DNA of 54,822 nt from Pseudomonas sp. GM79 (GCF_000282495.1 NZ_AKJE01000010.1:1-54822), one strand, 5' to 3'; positions 38,688-49,127 are shown, numbered from the stretch's first letter. A program made the numbers and translations. The notes: generated by a model not told the origin, from the sequence alone.

Positions 38688-39956
38688 TTAGCCGTTGAAC
38701 ACGTCATCCACGCTTTTCAGCGGGTAGTTCTTCGGATACGGCAGGGTCGCCACACCGGTCTCGATCGCAGCCTTGGCTACAGCATCAGAGATCAGGGTGA
38801 TCAGACGGGCATCCATTGGTTTCGGAATGATGTACTCACGACCGAATTCCAGTTTGATGCCGCCGTAGGCGTCGCACACTTCCTGAGGTACTGGCAGCTT
38901 GGCCAGTTCACGCAGGGCATTGGCGGCAGCCACTTTCATTTCTTCGTTGATGCGCTTGGCGCGAACGTCCAGGGCACCACGGAAGATGAACGGGAAGCCC
39001 AGTACGTTGTTGACCTGGTTCGGGTAGTCCGAACGGCCGGTGGCCATGATCACGTCGTTACGGGTGGCGTGCGCCAGTTCCGGGGAGATTTCCGGATCCG
39101 GGTTAGAGCACGCGAACACGATCGGGTTGGCCGCCATGGATTTCAGGCCTTCAGCACTCAGCAGGTTCGGGCCGGACAGGCCAACGAACACGTCAGCGCC
39201 TTCCAGCGCGTCAGCCAGGGTGCGCTTCTCGGTCGCGTGAGCGAACACAGCCTTGTACTGGTTCAGGTCGTCACGGCCGGAGTGGATCACGCCGGTACGG
39301 TCAACCATGTAGATGTTTTCGATGTTGGCGCCCATGCTCACCAGCAATTTCATGCAGGAGATGGCGGCAGCACCGGCGCCCAGGCAAACGATCTTGGCGT
39401 CAGCCAGGGTTTTGCCAGCGATTTCCAGGGCGTTGATCATGCCGGCCGCAGTAACGATTGCGGTGCCGTGCTGGTCATCGTGGAATACCGGAATGTCGCA
39501 CTGCTCGATCAGAGCGCGTTCGATCTCAAAGCACTCAGGTGCCTTGATGTCTTCCAGGTTGATGCCACCGAAGGTAATGGAGATACGCTTGACGGTGTCG
39601 ATGAAGGCTTGCGGGCTTTCAGAGTCGACTTCGATGTCGAACACGTCGATGCCGGCGAAGCGCTTGAACAGCACGCCTTTACCTTCCATAACTGGCTTGG
39701 AAGCCAATGGGCCAAGGTTACCCAGGCCGAGAATCGCGGTGCCATCGGAAATGACTGCAACCAGGTTGCCCTTGCCGGTGTATTTGTAGGCCAGTTCAGG
39801 ATCGCGGGCGATTTCGCGTACTGGTTCGGCTACGCCGGGGCTATAGGCCAGCGACAGATCGCGGGCGGTAGCGGTGGCCTTGGTGAGCTCGACACTCAGC
39901 TTCCCTGGACGGGGATGGGCGTGATATTCGAGAGCGGCAGTTTTCAGATCAGACAT
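38688..39956 (-). CDS. maeB: NADP-type malic enzyme, short form without PTA domain
   Basis: This 422-residue enzyme decarboxylates malate to pyruvate, making NAD(P)H. It shows [13 protein letters not shown], the metal-binding DDQHGTAIV and the Rossmann turn [12 protein letters not shown]. It corresponds to the catalytic part of E. coli MaeB but lacks the C-terminal phosphotransacetylase-like domain, the usual form in Pseudomonas. ATG 39956 ([12 protein letters not shown]) is the start; the frame stays open 40 codons further up without homology. Confidence 0.93.
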   Translation of the reverse strand: MSDLKTAALEYHAHPRPGKLSVELTKATATARDLSLAYSPGVAEPVREIARDPELAYKYTGKGNLVAVISDGTAILGLGNLGPLASKPVMEGKGVLFKRFAGIDVFDIEVDSESPQAFIDTVKRISITFGGINLEDIKAPECFEIERALIEQCDIPVFHDDQHGTAIVTAAGMINALEIAGKTLADAKIVCLGAGAAAISCMKLLVSMGANIENIYMVDRTGVIHSGRDDLNQYKAVFAHATEKRTLADALEGADVFVGLSGPNLLSAEGLKSMAANPIVFACSNPDPEISPELAHATRNDVIMATGRSDYPNQVNNVLGFPFIFRGALDVRAKRINEEMKVAAANALRELAKLPVPQEVCDAYGGIKLEFGREYIIPKPMDARLITLISDAVAKAAIETGVATLPYPKNYPLKSVDDVFNG

Positions 39957-40139
39957 AGGGGCATTCCGCTTTTTACTGTTGGACAGACGGACCGCCGAGG
40001 ATACTCGCCTCGCAAAGTCCTCACAAGACTGACCAGTCACCCCTGTCAAGCGCCCGGTCCTACGACTTTGGGCCAAGAGCCACGGAACACAAGGGATAGA
40101 CTGTTCACAATCAACAGAAAAAATGTCTACAACTTTTTC

Positions 40140-40922
40140 TTACGGCGCCGCCTGCAACATCGCCGGATCGGTCAGCGGCAGAAGCCAGCGCGCCTGCCCC
40201 GGTTGCAACCCACCGCGGCGCGAACGATCCACCACCCAGCCACGAGCCTCGATTTGCTTGCCTTTGAGCTTTTCAAGCGATGCGACATCGAATTGCTCCA
40301 GCACATTGGGTGCAACCCGCAATACAACCGAATCCTGCAACTCGATCCAAACCCCGCCGCGATTGCGCTGAACCTTGCTCACACGACCACTGAGCATGGC
40401 GAAACCGGACGCGCTGATCTGCTCCGCTTTCAATACAGGTGATTGTCGCCACAGCCCGAGACCGGCCCGACGAGCACTGCGTTCAGCCGCTTGCTGGCAG
40501 GCGACCAAATCGACATTCGGTGCCACCGCCACCTGAAAACCGAGGCCCTCGGCGAGCATCTGCGCTTCGAGGTTGGCCCCATCGACACTGTAGACATGAG
40601 CCAGGGTGCGGCCGTAATGGTCCTTGCTTTCCTTACCCGGCAACAAACCGACCCGCCCGTCGCTGGCGGCCACCAGAGCCTCAAGGCGTTTGCGCGCGGC
40701 CACCGCGAACGGCTCGTCGGAGCGACCCTGCTTGCCCAGCTCCGGCGTATTCAAACCAATCATGCGCACACTGCGGCCATCGCTCAGACGCAAAGTGTCG
40801 CCATCCACCACGCGCTGCACCGTGACCGACGTGAGCCCGCTCGGCGCCGGGCAGAAGGCCTGGGCACCGGAAAGCCAAATCGCGGACACAAAAAAGGCGC
40901 CCGCGAGGGACGCCTTTTTCAT
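40140..40922 (-). CDS. Secreted thermonuclease-like (SNase) nuclease
   Basis: This 260-residue protein has a signal peptide (MKKASLAGAFFVSAIWLSGAQA) and a staphylococcal-nuclease domain with VVDGDTLRL, the catalytic-type RMIGLNTPELGKQGR and DHYGRTLAHVY. About 90 C-terminal residues form an extra OB-like region. ATG 40922 has no clear Shine-Dalgarno, and its first ten codons coincide with the rpmE terminator (40890-40920), so translation or transcription here may be limited. It lies 31 bases after rpmE on the same strand. Confidence 0.85.
   Translation of the reverse strand: MKKASLAGAFFVSAIWLSGAQAFCPAPSGLTSVTVQRVVDGDTLRLSDGRSVRMIGLNTPELGKQGRSDEPFAVAARKRLEALVAASDGRVGLLPGKESKDHYGRTLAHVYSVDGANLEAQMLAEGLGFQVAVAPNVDLVACQQAAERSARRAGLGLWRQSPVLKAEQISASGFAMLSGRVSKVQRNRGGVWIELQDSVVLRVAPNVLEQFDVASLEKLKGKQIEARGWVVDRSRRGGLQPGQARWLLPLTDPAMLQAAP
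40890..40920 (-). terminator. rpmE terminator overlapping the nuclease start
   Basis: On the minus strand AAAAAGGCG (40911-40919) pairs perfectly with CGCCTTTTT (40891-40899) across an 11-base loop, followed by another T. It lies 34 bases after the rpmE stop and within codons 2-11 of the nuclease gene. Confidence 0.8.
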
Positions 40923-40953
40923 CAGCAAGGAAAAGCCCACGGGGCTTTCGACC

Positions 40954-41184
40954 TTACTCTGCAGCAGCAGGAGCTTTCTTGCCGAAAGCGCCGAAACGGT
41001 CTGCGAAGCGCTGTACACGACCGCCAGTATCCAGAGTCTTCTGCTTACCGGTGTAGAACGGGTGGCACTCGTTGCATACGTCGATCGCCAGAGGCTTGGC
41101 CAGGTTCGAACGAGTTTCGAACTTGTTGCCACAGCTGCAGGTAACTGCGGTGATTTCGTATGTTGGATGGATATCGGCTTTCAT
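40954..41184 (-). CDS. rpmE: 50S ribosomal protein L31 (zinc-binding form)
   Basis: L31 (76 residues) starts [20 protein letters not shown] and has the zinc ligands in CSC and CNEC, so this is the C+ form, not the zinc-free paralogue. The C-terminus is Ala-rich. It is read away from priA and probably has its own promoter in the gap to 41486. Confidence 0.97.
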   Translation of the reverse strand: MKADIHPTYEITAVTCSCGNKFETRSNLAKPLAIDVCNECHPFYTGKQKTLDTGGRVQRFADRFGAFGKKAPAAAE

Positions 41185-41486
41185 GATGTATTCCCCAGGC
41201 TAGCGTGCCGCCACTCAACACCATTGTTGAATACCGCACGTAATTAGGCCGCGGATTCTACCAGACAATGCCATTCACGCAAGCTGTCGCTTAAACCAGT
41301 CGTCTGCTAGGCTCGCGCCCCAGATGCTGATCATCAGCACGCAAACCTGTGGGAGCGGGCTTGCCCGCGAAAGCGTCCTGACAGCCAATGAAGATGCCGA
41401 CTGCATGGGCCTCTTCGCGAGCAAGCCCGCTCCCACAGGGATTGCGCTCAGCCTTTCTTACTGCCCGCCCAGAGAGATCCCCCCGC
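41185..41486. other. rpmE-priA divergent gap
   Basis: The 302 bases between the divergent rpmE and priA genes must hold both promoters. About a third is a REP doublet (41346-41440). No further reading frame was found, and no promoter hexamers were clear enough to assign. Confidence 0.5.
41346..41440. repeat. REP doublet (BIME), copy 3
   Basis: Inverted arms CTGTGGGAGCGGGCTTGCCC and CGAGCAAGCCCGCTCCCACA flank about 45 bases. The two arms are of different subtypes (GCCCGC and GCTCGC). It ends about 45 bases before the priA start. Confidence 0.9.
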
Positions 41487-43706
41487 GTGCCCAACGCCAT
41501 TCTGCGCCTCGCCCTGCCTTCGCCTCTGCGCCGCCTGTTCGATTATCGTGCCCCGGCCGGTATCTTGCGTGCCCAGTTGCACCCTGGCATGCGCTTGCGG
41601 GTGCCGTTCGGCCGGCGGGAGATGATCGGGATTCTGGTGGAGGTCACCGACACCAGCGAAGTGCCGGTAGAAAAGCTCAAACCGGCCCTGGCGCTGCTCG
41701 ACGCCACGCCGCCGCTGCCGCCCGCGCTGTTCAAGCTGTGCCTGTGGACCTCTCAGTATTACCAGCACAGCCTCGGCGACACGTTGAGTTGGGCGCTGCC
41801 AGTGTTGTTGCGTCAGGGTGAACTGGCCGAGGCTCGTCAGGAACGCTTTTGGTCCGCCGCACCCGGCGCCAGCCTCGATGATCCGCGCATCGCCCGCGCA
41901 CCACGCCAGCGTGAAGCCTTGGCAACCCTGTCCCAGCATCCCCATGGCGTCGCTCATCAGTTGCTGAGCAAACTGATGCTGAGCAAGGACAGCCTCGATC
42001 TGTTGCTGGCCAAGGATCTGGTGCAAGTCGAAATCCGCAAGCACGCCCCCGGCGCCCGCCACGAACACTGGCTAGCGCAACCGGAATTGCCGCTCAACCC
42101 GGAGCAGCGCGCCGCTTATGAAGCGATTCGCGCCGGATTCGACAGTTATCACGCGTTCCTGCTGGCTGGCGTCACCGGCAGCGGCAAGACCGAAGTCTAT
42201 TTGCAGCTGATCCGCGAAACCCTCGAGGCCGGTAAGCAAGCCATGGTGCTGATCCCGGAGATCAACCTCGGCCCGCAAACCCTGGCGCGCTTCGAGCAGC
42301 GCTTCAATGCGCGCATCGCGCTGATCCACTCCGCAGTCAATGACCGCGAACGCCTGGAAGCCTGGCTGGCGGCACGGGATGGTGAGGCCGACATTATTAT
42401 CGGTACCCGTTCGGCACTGTTCACGCCGATGAAAAACCCCGGCCTGATCATCATCGATGAAGAGCACGACGGCTCTTATAAACAGCAGGAAGGCCTGCGC
42501 TACCACGCCCGCGACCTGGCACTGGTCCGCGCCCGGCAGGAAAACATCCCGATTGTCCTCGGATCCGCCACACCTTCGCTGGAAAGCCTGCAAAACGCCT
42601 ACACCGGTCGTTACGGTCTCTTACGCCTGAATGAGCGGGCCGGTGGCGCCAAGCAACCACGGTTCCTGCGCCTGGACGTGAAAAGTCGTCCGCTGGACAG
42701 CGGCATTTCCGGGCCAATGCAGCAAGCCATCGGTCAGACCCTGGCCGCCGGCCAGCAAGTGCTGGTTTTCCTCAACCGCCGAGGGTTCGCCCCGACGCTG
42801 CTCTGCCACGACTGCGGCTGGATGTCTGAATGCCAGCGCTGCGACGCGCGAATGACCGTGCATCAGCGCTCCGGCGAACTGCGTTGCCACCATTGTGGCT
42901 ACGTCGAACGAGTGCCCCGCCATTGCCCGAAGTGCGGCAAGGTCGATCTGCGGCCTGTGGGCGCCGGTACCGAGCGCGCCGAAGAACGCCTGGGGATTTT
43001 GTTTCCGCACGTCCCGGTGCTGCGGGTCGACCGCGACAGCACTTCACGCAAAGACGCGATGAATCAACTGTTCGCCACCATTCAAAAAGGCCAGCCGTGC
43101 ATTCTGGTCGGCACACAAATGCTTGCCAAAGGGCACCACTTTCCACGGGTGACCCTGGTGTCGATTCTGGATGCCGACGGCGGACTGTTCTCCGGCGATT
43201 TCCGCGCCAGCGAACGCATGGCGCAGTTGATCGTCCAGGTCGCCGGGCGCGCGGGGCGGGCCGAAGAGCCTGGCAAAGTGATTATCCAGACGCACCTGGC
43301 GGACCATCCGCTGCTGGTGCAACTGACCGAACAGGGCTATTTCGCCTTTGCCGAACAGGCGTTGAGCGAACGCCGCTCCGCAGGGCTTCCGCCGTTTGCG
43401 CATCTCGCACTGCTGCGGGCCGAAGCGCATAAACCGGGGCAGGCCGAAGGCTTCCTCGATGAAGCGTGCAGCGAGGCTGAGCGTTTGCTGGCCGAGCAGA
43501 ATCTGACCGGGATTGAGTTGCTGGGGCCGGTGCCGGCACCGATGGAGCGCCGGGCCGGGCGTTATCGCGCGCAGTTGTTGCTGCAAGCCACGGCCAGGGC
43601 GCCGCTGCATCGATTGCTGAGCAGTTGGTTGCTGGTTTTGGAGCAGATGCCGAGTGGGCGGGCGGTGCGCTGGTCCTTGGATGTCGATCCTGTGGATTTG
43701 TACTGA
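41487..43706 (+). CDS. priA: Primosomal replication restart helicase PriA
   Basis: PriA (739 residues) reloads the replisome at stalled forks. The N-terminal DNA-binding domain is followed by a superfamily 2 helicase with Walker A GVTGSGKTEVYL and DEEH (IIDEEHDGSYKQQ), two zinc sites with eight Cys between CHDCGWMSECQRC and HCPKCG, and a C-terminal domain. GTG 41487 gives the canonical length; the open frame upstream to 41388 runs into the REP doublet. Confidence 0.96.
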   Translation: MPNAILRLALPSPLRRLFDYRAPAGILRAQLHPGMRLRVPFGRREMIGILVEVTDTSEVPVEKLKPALALLDATPPLPPALFKLCLWTSQYYQHSLGDTLSWALPVLLRQGELAEARQERFWSAAPGASLDDPRIARAPRQREALATLSQHPHGVAHQLLSKLMLSKDSLDLLLAKDLVQVEIRKHAPGARHEHWLAQPELPLNPEQRAAYEAIRAGFDSYHAFLLAGVTGSGKTEVYLQLIRETLEAGKQAMVLIPEINLGPQTLARFEQRFNARIALIHSAVNDRERLEAWLAARDGEADIIIGTRSALFTPMKNPGLIIIDEEHDGSYKQQEGLRYHARDLALVRARQENIPIVLGSATPSLESLQNAYTGRYGLLRLNERAGGAKQPRFLRLDVKSRPLDSGISGPMQQAIGQTLAAGQQVLVFLNRRGFAPTLLCHDCGWMSECQRCDARMTVHQRSGELRCHHCGYVERVPRHCPKCGKVDLRPVGAGTERAEERLGILFPHVPVLRVDRDSTSRKDAMNQLFATIQKGQPCILVGTQMLAKGHHFPRVTLVSILDADGGLFSGDFRASERMAQLIVQVAGRAGRAEEPGKVIIQTHLADHPLLVQLTEQGYFAFAEQALSERRSAGLPPFAHLALLRAEAHKPGQAEGFLDEACSEAERLLAEQNLTGIELLGPVPAPMERRAGRYRAQLLLQATARAPLHRLLSSWLLVLEQMPSGRAVRWSLDVDPVDLY

Positions 43707-43717
43707 TTTTAGAGATC

Positions 43718-43820
43718 GCCTTCGCGAGCAAGCCCGCTCCCACACGGGTTTTGTGCCAGACACATAATGCATGAACACTGCAGATTAACTGTGGGAGCGG
43801 GCTTGCTCGCGAAGAGGCTC
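43718..43820. repeat. REP doublet (BIME), copy 4
   Basis: Inverted arms CTTCGCGAGCAAGCCCGCTC and CTGTGGGAGCGGGCTTGCTC flank about 50 bases, 12 bases beyond the priA stop. The remaining 126 bases before argS should contain its promoter; TATAGT near 43852 is a possible -10. Confidence 0.88.
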
Positions 43821-43946
43821 TAATAGTCACCACATATCCATAACCTGCCCGCTATAGTTGGCAAGCCCGTCTTCGCAACGGATAATGCCCAGTTTTTCCA
43901 CCAGCGCATCGAAGCGCCGCCGCGCTAGCGGTCGAAAGAGAAGACC

Positions 43947-45683
43947 ATGAAAGACACCATTCGCCAGCTGATCCAACAAGCCATCACCCAACTCGTCAAC
44001 GAAGGTGTGTTGCCTGAAGGCCTGTCGCCGGCGATCCAGGTGGAAAACTCCCGAGACAAGAAAAACGGCGACTTCGCCAGCAACATCGCCATGATGCTGG
44101 CCAAGCCTGCCGGTATGAAACCCCGTGACCTAGCCGAGAAAATCATCGCCGCGCTGCCGGCTGACGAGAACGTCTCCAAAGCCGAAATCGCCGGCCCTGG
44201 CTTCCTGAACTTCTTCCAGAACACTCAAGCCCTGGCGACCCGCCTGGACGCGGCGCTGGCCGACGACCACATCGGCGTGCGCAAAGCCGGTCCGGTGCAG
44301 CGCACCGTGGTCGACCTGTCGGCCCCGAACCTGGCCAAAGAAATGCACGTCGGCCACTTGCGTTCGACCATCATCGGCGACGGCGTGGCTCGGGTTCTGG
44401 AGTTCCTCGGTGACGAAGTGATCCGCCAGAACCACGTTGGCGACTGGGGCACCCAGTTCGGCATGCTGATGGCTTACCTGCAGGAAAACCCGATCACCAG
44501 CGATGAGCTGTCAGACCTGGAAAACTTCTACCGCGCCGCCAAGCAACGCTTCGACGAATCCGCAGAGTTCGCCGATCGCGCCCGCGGCCTGGTGGTCAAG
44601 CTGCAAGCCGGCGACCCGGACTGCCTGGCGCTGTGGACCAAGTTCAAAGACATCTCGCTGTCGCACTGCCAGAAAATCTACGAATTGCTGAACGTCAAAC
44701 TGACCATGGCCGACGTAATGGGCGAAAGCGCCTACAACGACGACCTGATCAACGTGGTCAACGACCTCAAGGCCGCTGGCCTGCTGGTCGAGAGCAACGG
44801 CGCTCAATGCGTGTTCCTCGACGAATTCAAGAACGCCGACGGCGACCCGCTGCCGGTGATCATCGTCAAGGCCGACGGCGGCTACCTCTACGCCACCACC
44901 GACCTGGCAGCCGTGCGTTATCGCAGCGGCGTGCTGAAGGCCGATCGTGCGCTGTATTTCGTCGACCAGCGCCAGGCCCTGCACTTCCAGCAAGTGTTCC
45001 AGGTCGCGCGCCTGGCCGGTTTCGTGACGCACCCGATGGAAATGGAACACATGGGCTTCGGCACCATGAACGGCGCCGACGGCCGTCCGTTCAAGACCCG
45101 TGATGGCGGCACCGTGAAGCTGATCGACCTGCTGACCGAAGCCCAGGAACGCGCCTACACACTGGTGAAAGAGAAGAACCCGGAGCTTGCCGAAGACGAG
45201 TTGCGCAACATCGCCAAGGTCGTGGGCATTGGCGCCGTGAAATACGCCGACCTGTCCAAGCACCGCACCAGCGACTACAGCTTCAACTTCGACCTGATGC
45301 TGAACTTCGAAGGCAACACCGCGCCATACCTGCTGTACGCCTACACCCGGGTGGCCGGCGTGTTCCGCAAACTCGGCAAGGACTTCAGCGAAGTCGAAGG
45401 GCAGATCGCCCTCGAAGCGCCGCACGAACATGAGTTGGCCGCGAAACTGGCACAGTTCGGCGAAATACTGAACAACGTGTCCGACAAAGGCACGCCGCAC
45501 ATTCTCTGCACCTACCTGTACGATGTTGCCGGCCTGTTCTCCAGCTTCTACGAGAACTGCCCGATCCTCGGCGCCGACACCCCGGCGCAAATGCAGAGCC
45601 GTCTGCGCCTCGCCGCGCTGACCGGCCGCACTCTCAAGCAAGGCCTGGAACTCTTGGGTCTGGAAACTCTGGAGCGCATGTAA
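43947..45683 (+). CDS. argS: Arginyl-tRNA synthetase
   Basis: ArgS (578 residues) charges tRNA-Arg. It has an N-terminal tRNA D-loop-binding domain, the class I HIGH motif in [11 protein letters not shown], no canonical KMSKS as in most ArgS, and an anticodon-binding C-terminus ([10 protein letters not shown]... [18 protein letters not shown]). The gene for the SPOR protein starts one base after its stop. Confidence 0.97.
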   Translation: MKDTIRQLIQQAITQLVNEGVLPEGLSPAIQVENSRDKKNGDFASNIAMMLAKPAGMKPRDLAEKIIAALPADENVSKAEIAGPGFLNFFQNTQALATRLDAALADDHIGVRKAGPVQRTVVDLSAPNLAKEMHVGHLRSTIIGDGVARVLEFLGDEVIRQNHVGDWGTQFGMLMAYLQENPITSDELSDLENFYRAAKQRFDESAEFADRARGLVVKLQAGDPDCLALWTKFKDISLSHCQKIYELLNVKLTMADVMGESAYNDDLINVVNDLKAAGLLVESNGAQCVFLDEFKNADGDPLPVIIVKADGGYLYATTDLAAVRYRSGVLKADRALYFVDQRQALHFQQVFQVARLAGFVTHPMEMEHMGFGTMNGADGRPFKTRDGGTVKLIDLLTEAQERAYTLVKEKNPELAEDELRNIAKVVGIGAVKYADLSKHRTSDYSFNFDLMLNFEGNTAPYLLYAYTRVAGVFRKLGKDFSEVEGQIALEAPHEHELAAKLAQFGEILNNVSDKGTPHILCTYLYDVAGLFSSFYENCPILGADTPAQMQSRLRLAALTGRTLKQGLELLGLETLERM

Positions 45684-45684
45684 G

Positions 45685-46392
45685 TTGGCTGCCAAGAAAA
45701 AACCTGCCCCCAAGCGTGGCGCCAGCCGTTACCAAGCTCCTGCAAAGCAACCGATCCCGGGCTGGCTGTGGATGGCCATCGGCCTGACGGTCGGTGCATT
45801 CATTGTGTTCCTGATGAAGCTGGAGCCGGGCAAGGGCAGCGATACCGTCAAGCGCGAGAAGATCGAGCAGCAGAAAGCCACCAAGATCGCCGAGGCCAAC
45901 AAGACTCCGCCGAGCCCGACGCAACCGGTGAAGCCGAAGTACGATTTCTACACCTTGCTGCCGGAATCGGAAGTCATCGTGCCGCCGGACGCGGTGCCGG
46001 AGAAAACCCTGCCGACACCACAAGTGCCGGCCATTCCGACCACGCCGGTGACACCGGAGCAAGCAGCGAAGATCGACACGGCCCGGGCTCAAGCGGCATT
46101 GGCCGGCATCACCCCGCCGCCAGCGCCGCCCGTGGCGAAAGCTGCACCGGTGACCAAGTTCTTCCTGCAGGCCGGTTCGTTCCGCAAGGAAGCCGATGCC
46201 GACAAGGTGCGTGCGCAGATCATCCTGCTGGGTCAGGCCGTGGCGGTTGAATCCGGCACGGTGAAGGACGAGACCTGGTATCGGGTGCTGGTTGGCCCGT
46301 TCAGCAACCGCGAACAGCTGACCACCGCTCAGAAGCAACTGGCGGGCAGCGGCTTCAGCAACCTGTTGTTACAACAACGCCAAAGCCGCTGA
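45685..46392 (+). CDS. FtsN-like SPOR-domain membrane protein
   Basis: This 235-residue protein has a basic N-terminus (AAKKKPAPKRGASRYQ), one membrane helix (GWLWMAIGLTVGAFIVFLM), a Pro-rich periplasmic linker and a C-terminal SPOR domain (KFFLQAGSFRKEADADKVR to the end). The layout matches FtsN, which activates septal peptidoglycan synthesis, but SPOR proteins are numerous and no essential FtsN core is recognisable. TTG 45685 is the likely start, immediately after argS. Confidence 0.88.
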   Translation: MAAKKKPAPKRGASRYQAPAKQPIPGWLWMAIGLTVGAFIVFLMKLEPGKGSDTVKREKIEQQKATKIAEANKTPPSPTQPVKPKYDFYTLLPESEVIVPPDAVPEKTLPTPQVPAIPTTPVTPEQAAKIDTARAQAALAGITPPPAPPVAKAAPVTKFFLQAGSFRKEADADKVRAQIILLGQAVAVESGTVKDETWYRVLVGPFSNREQLTTAQKQLAGSGFSNLLLQQRQSR

Positions 46393-46400
46393 CCCTTCAT

Positions 46401-46513
46401 GATCGTTCCCACGCTCCGCGTGGGAATGCAGCCCGGGACGCTCCGCGCCCCTTTCTAGAGCTGGAACGCGGAGCGTCCCTTGAGGCATTCCCACGCAGAG
46501 CGTGGGAACGATC
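46401..46513. repeat. Long inverted repeat, GATCGTTCCCACGCTCCGCG family
   Basis: GATCGTTCCCACGC at the left end and GCGTGGGAACGATC at the right are exact reverse complements; inner arms GGGACGCTCCGCG and CGCGGAGCGTCCC also pair. This is a dispersed Pseudomonas intergenic element, distinct from the REP doublets. Confidence 0.85.
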
Positions 46514-46569
46514 AAGCCTTCGGCAGCTCCTACGCGCCTCGCACCGCTCGTCCCCCGCCGCGTCCTACA

Positions 46570-46597
46570 GTTGAAAAACGCTCCACCACCCCCATAT
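46570..46597 (+). promoter_or_regulatory. Heat-shock (sigma-32) promoter of hslVU
   Basis: GTTGAAA at 46570-46576, 13 bases of spacer, then CCCCATAT at 46590-46597 fits the sigma-32 consensus CTTGAAA-N11-16-CCCCATNT almost perfectly. It lies 45 bases upstream of the hslV start codon. Confidence 0.85.
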
Positions 46598-46642
46598 GAG
46601 TTGGCATAAGGCATTTTCGCCCCGCTGCGTGGAGACTCTCCC

Positions 46643-47173
46643 TTGACCACCATCGTTTCAGTTCGCCGCCACGGCAAAGTCGTCATGGGCGGCGACGGCC
46701 AGGTTTCGCTCGGTAATACCGTGATGAAAGGCAACGCGAAGAAAGTTCGCCGCCTCTACCACGGCCAGGTTATCGCCGGTTTTGCCGGGGCCACCGCTGA
46801 CGCCTTCACCCTCTTCGAGCGTTTCGAAGGCCAGTTGGAGAAACATCAGGGCCACCTGGTTCGCGCTGCCGTCGAACTCGCCAAAGAATGGCGCACCGAC
46901 CGCTCCCTAAGCCGCCTCGAAGCCATGCTCGCGGTCGCCAACAAAGATGCCTCCCTGATCATCACCGGCAACGGTGACGTGGTTGAGCCCGAAGAAGGCC
47001 TGATCGCCATGGGTTCCGGCGGCGGTTACGCCCAGGCTGCCGCGAGTGCCCTGTTGAAGAAAACCGATTTGTCGGCTCGGGAAATCGTCGAAACAGCGCT
47101 CGGCATCGCCGGCGACATCTGCGTGTTCACCAACCACACCTTCACCATCGAGGAGCAGGATCTCGCTGAGTAA
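46643..47173 (+). CDS. hslV: ATP-dependent protease peptidase subunit HslV
   Basis: HslV (176 residues) is the proteasome-like peptidase of the HslUV machine. Met is removed to expose Thr2 of [20 protein letters not shown] as nucleophile. The [15 protein letters not shown] segment is typical. TTG 46643 is the start, preceded by GGAG. It is driven by the heat-shock promoter upstream and followed by hslU after 55 bases. Confidence 0.97.
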   Translation: MTTIVSVRRHGKVVMGGDGQVSLGNTVMKGNAKKVRRLYHGQVIAGFAGATADAFTLFERFEGQLEKHQGHLVRAAVELAKEWRTDRSLSRLEAMLAVANKDASLIITGNGDVVEPEEGLIAMGSGGGYAQAAASALLKKTDLSAREIVETALGIAGDICVFTNHTFTIEEQDLAE

Positions 47174-47228
47174 GCCTGTGCAGGCCATTGCGCCACGGCT
47201 CACTTTTGCTTGAGGACCGCCAATTACT

Positions 47229-48569
47229 ATGCCCATGACCCCCCGTGAAATCGTCCACGAACTCAATCGCCATATCATCGGCCAGGACGATGCCAAACGC
47301 GCCGTCGCCATCGCCTTGCGTAACCGCTGGCGCCGGATGCAGCTACCTGAAGAGCTGCGCGTCGAAGTCACCCCCAAGAACATCCTGATGATCGGCCCGA
47401 CCGGTGTCGGTAAAACCGAGATCGCCCGTCGCCTGGCCAAACTGGCCAACGCGCCGTTCATCAAGGTCGAAGCGACCAAGTTCACCGAAGTGGGCTACGT
47501 CGGCCGCGACGTCGAATCGATCATTCGTGATCTGGCCGACGCCGCGATCAAACTGCTGCGCGAACAGGAAATGACCAAGGTTCGCCACCGCGCCGAAGAC
47601 GCTGCCGAAGAACGCATCCTCGACGCCTTGCTGCCACCGGCACGCATGGGCTTCAGCAACGAGGACGCTGCACCGTCGGCCGATTCCAACACCCGTCAGC
47701 TGTTCCGCAAGCGCCTGCGTGAAGGTCAGCTGGATGACAAGGAGATCGAAATCGAAGTGGCCGAAGTGTCCGGCGTCGATATCTCCGCGCCACCGGGCAT
47801 GGAAGAAATGACCAACCAGCTGCAGAGCCTGTTCGCCAACATGGGCAAGGGCAAGCGCAAAAACCGCAAGCTCAAGGTCAAGGAAGCGCTGAAACTGGTT
47901 CGCGACGAAGAAGCCGGTCGCCTCGTCAACGAAGAAGAATTGAAGGCCAAGGCCCTGGAAGCCGTCGAGCAGCACGGCATCGTGTTCATCGACGAAATCG
48001 ACAAGGTTGCCAAGCGAGGCAACTCCGGGGGCGTCGACGTGTCCCGTGAGGGCGTACAGCGCGACTTGCTGCCGCTGATTGAAGGCTGCACCGTCAACAC
48101 CAAACTGGGCATGGTCAAGACTGACCACATCCTGTTCATCGCTTCCGGTGCGTTCCACCTGAGCAAGCCGAGCGATCTGGTGCCGGAGCTGCAAGGTCGC
48201 CTGCCGATTCGGGTCGAACTCAAGGCCCTGAGCCCGGAAGATTTCGAGCGCATCCTCAGCGAGCCGCATGCATCGCTCACCGAGCAATATTGTGCACTGC
48301 TGAAAACCGAAGGTCTGCTCATCGAATTCCTCCCGGACGGCATCAAGCGTCTCGCCGAGATCGCCTGGCAGGTCAACGAGAAAACCGAAAACATCGGTGC
48401 CCGTCGCCTGCATACCCTGCTCGAGCGCCTGCTCGAAGAGGTGTCGTTCAGCGCCGGTGATCTGGCCAGCACCCACGAGGACAAGCCGATCCTGATCGAT
48501 GCCGATTACGTCAACAGCCACTTGGGCGAATTGGCGCAGAACGAAGACCTGTCTCGTTATATCCTGTAA
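47229..48569 (+). CDS. hslU: HslUV protease ATPase subunit HslU
   Basis: HslU (446 residues) unfolds substrates and feeds them to HslV. It has the AAA+ Walker [15 protein letters not shown], Walker [14 protein letters not shown], a charged intermediate domain (about 105-240) and the C-terminal [13 protein letters not shown] tail that docks into HslV. ATG 47229 has an in-frame ATG two codons later. Confidence 0.97.
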   Translation: MPMTPREIVHELNRHIIGQDDAKRAVAIALRNRWRRMQLPEELRVEVTPKNILMIGPTGVGKTEIARRLAKLANAPFIKVEATKFTEVGYVGRDVESIIRDLADAAIKLLREQEMTKVRHRAEDAAEERILDALLPPARMGFSNEDAAPSADSNTRQLFRKRLREGQLDDKEIEIEVAEVSGVDISAPPGMEEMTNQLQSLFANMGKGKRKNRKLKVKEALKLVRDEEAGRLVNEEELKAKALEAVEQHGIVFIDEIDKVAKRGNSGGVDVSREGVQRDLLPLIEGCTVNTKLGMVKTDHILFIASGAFHLSKPSDLVPELQGRLPIRVELKALSPEDFERILSEPHASLTEQYCALLKTEGLLIEFLPDGIKRLAEIAWQVNEKTENIGARRLHTLLERLLEEVSFSAGDLASTHEDKPILIDADYVNSHLGELAQNEDLSRYIL

Positions 48570-48592
48570 GCCATACTTACAGCGGTAGCGGA

Positions 48593-48687
48593 CCCTGTGG
48601 GAGCGGGCTTGCTCGCGAAGAGGCCGTAACATTCAACATCTGTGTTGACTGTTACAGCGCTTTCGCGAGCAAGCCCGCTCCCACATT
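48593..48687. repeat. REP doublet (BIME), copy 5
   Basis: Inverted arms CTGTGGGAGCGGGCTTGCTC and CGAGCAAGCCCGCTCCCACA. The spacer contains AACATTCAACATCTGTGTTG, related to the spacers of the copies at 19766 and 54534. Confidence 0.9.
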
Positions 48688-48749
48688 TGAACTGTGGTGT
48701 TTTGCAGATCAGGTTCCACCAGGTCTCCCACACAGACGGACTGCCAGCC

Positions 48750-49127
48750 ATGACCCAACTCCCCACCGACATCAAACTCCACAAAGCCTCAAAAACCCTG
48801 TCGCTCAAATACGCGTCCGGCGAGGAATATCACCTGCCCGCCGAGTTCCTTCGCGTGCATTCTCCTTCCGCCGAAGTCCAGGGCCACGGCAAACCTATCC
48901 TGCAATTTGGCAAGATCGGCGTCGGCCTGAGCAAGGTCGAACCGGCCGGTCAGTACGCACTGAAATTGACCTTCGACGACGGCCATGACAGCGGCCTGTT
49001 CACTTGGGAATATCTGTACCAGCTGGCAGTGCGCCAAGAAGATCTTTGGAACGATTATCTTGCTGAACTCAAAGCGGCTGGAAAGACCCGCGATCCGAAT
49101 GAATCGGTCGTCAAGCTGATGCTCTAA
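48750..49127 (+). CDS. DUF971 protein (gamma-butyrobetaine hydroxylase-like N-terminal domain)
   Basis: This 125-residue protein is a stand-alone DUF971 domain, with LSLKYASGEEYHLPAEFLRV and FDDGHDSGLFTWEYLYQL as family hallmarks. It regularly lies between hslU and phaC1 in Pseudomonas. Related small proteins have been linked to Fe-S cluster handling, but no activity can be read from the sequence. ATG 48750 gives the usual start; the frame upstream runs into the REP doublet. Confidence 0.9.
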   Translation: MTQLPTDIKLHKASKTLSLKYASGEEYHLPAEFLRVHSPSAEVQGHGKPILQFGKIGVGLSKVEPAGQYALKLTFDDGHDSGLFTWEYLYQLAVRQEDLWNDYLAELKAAGKTRDPNESVVKLML

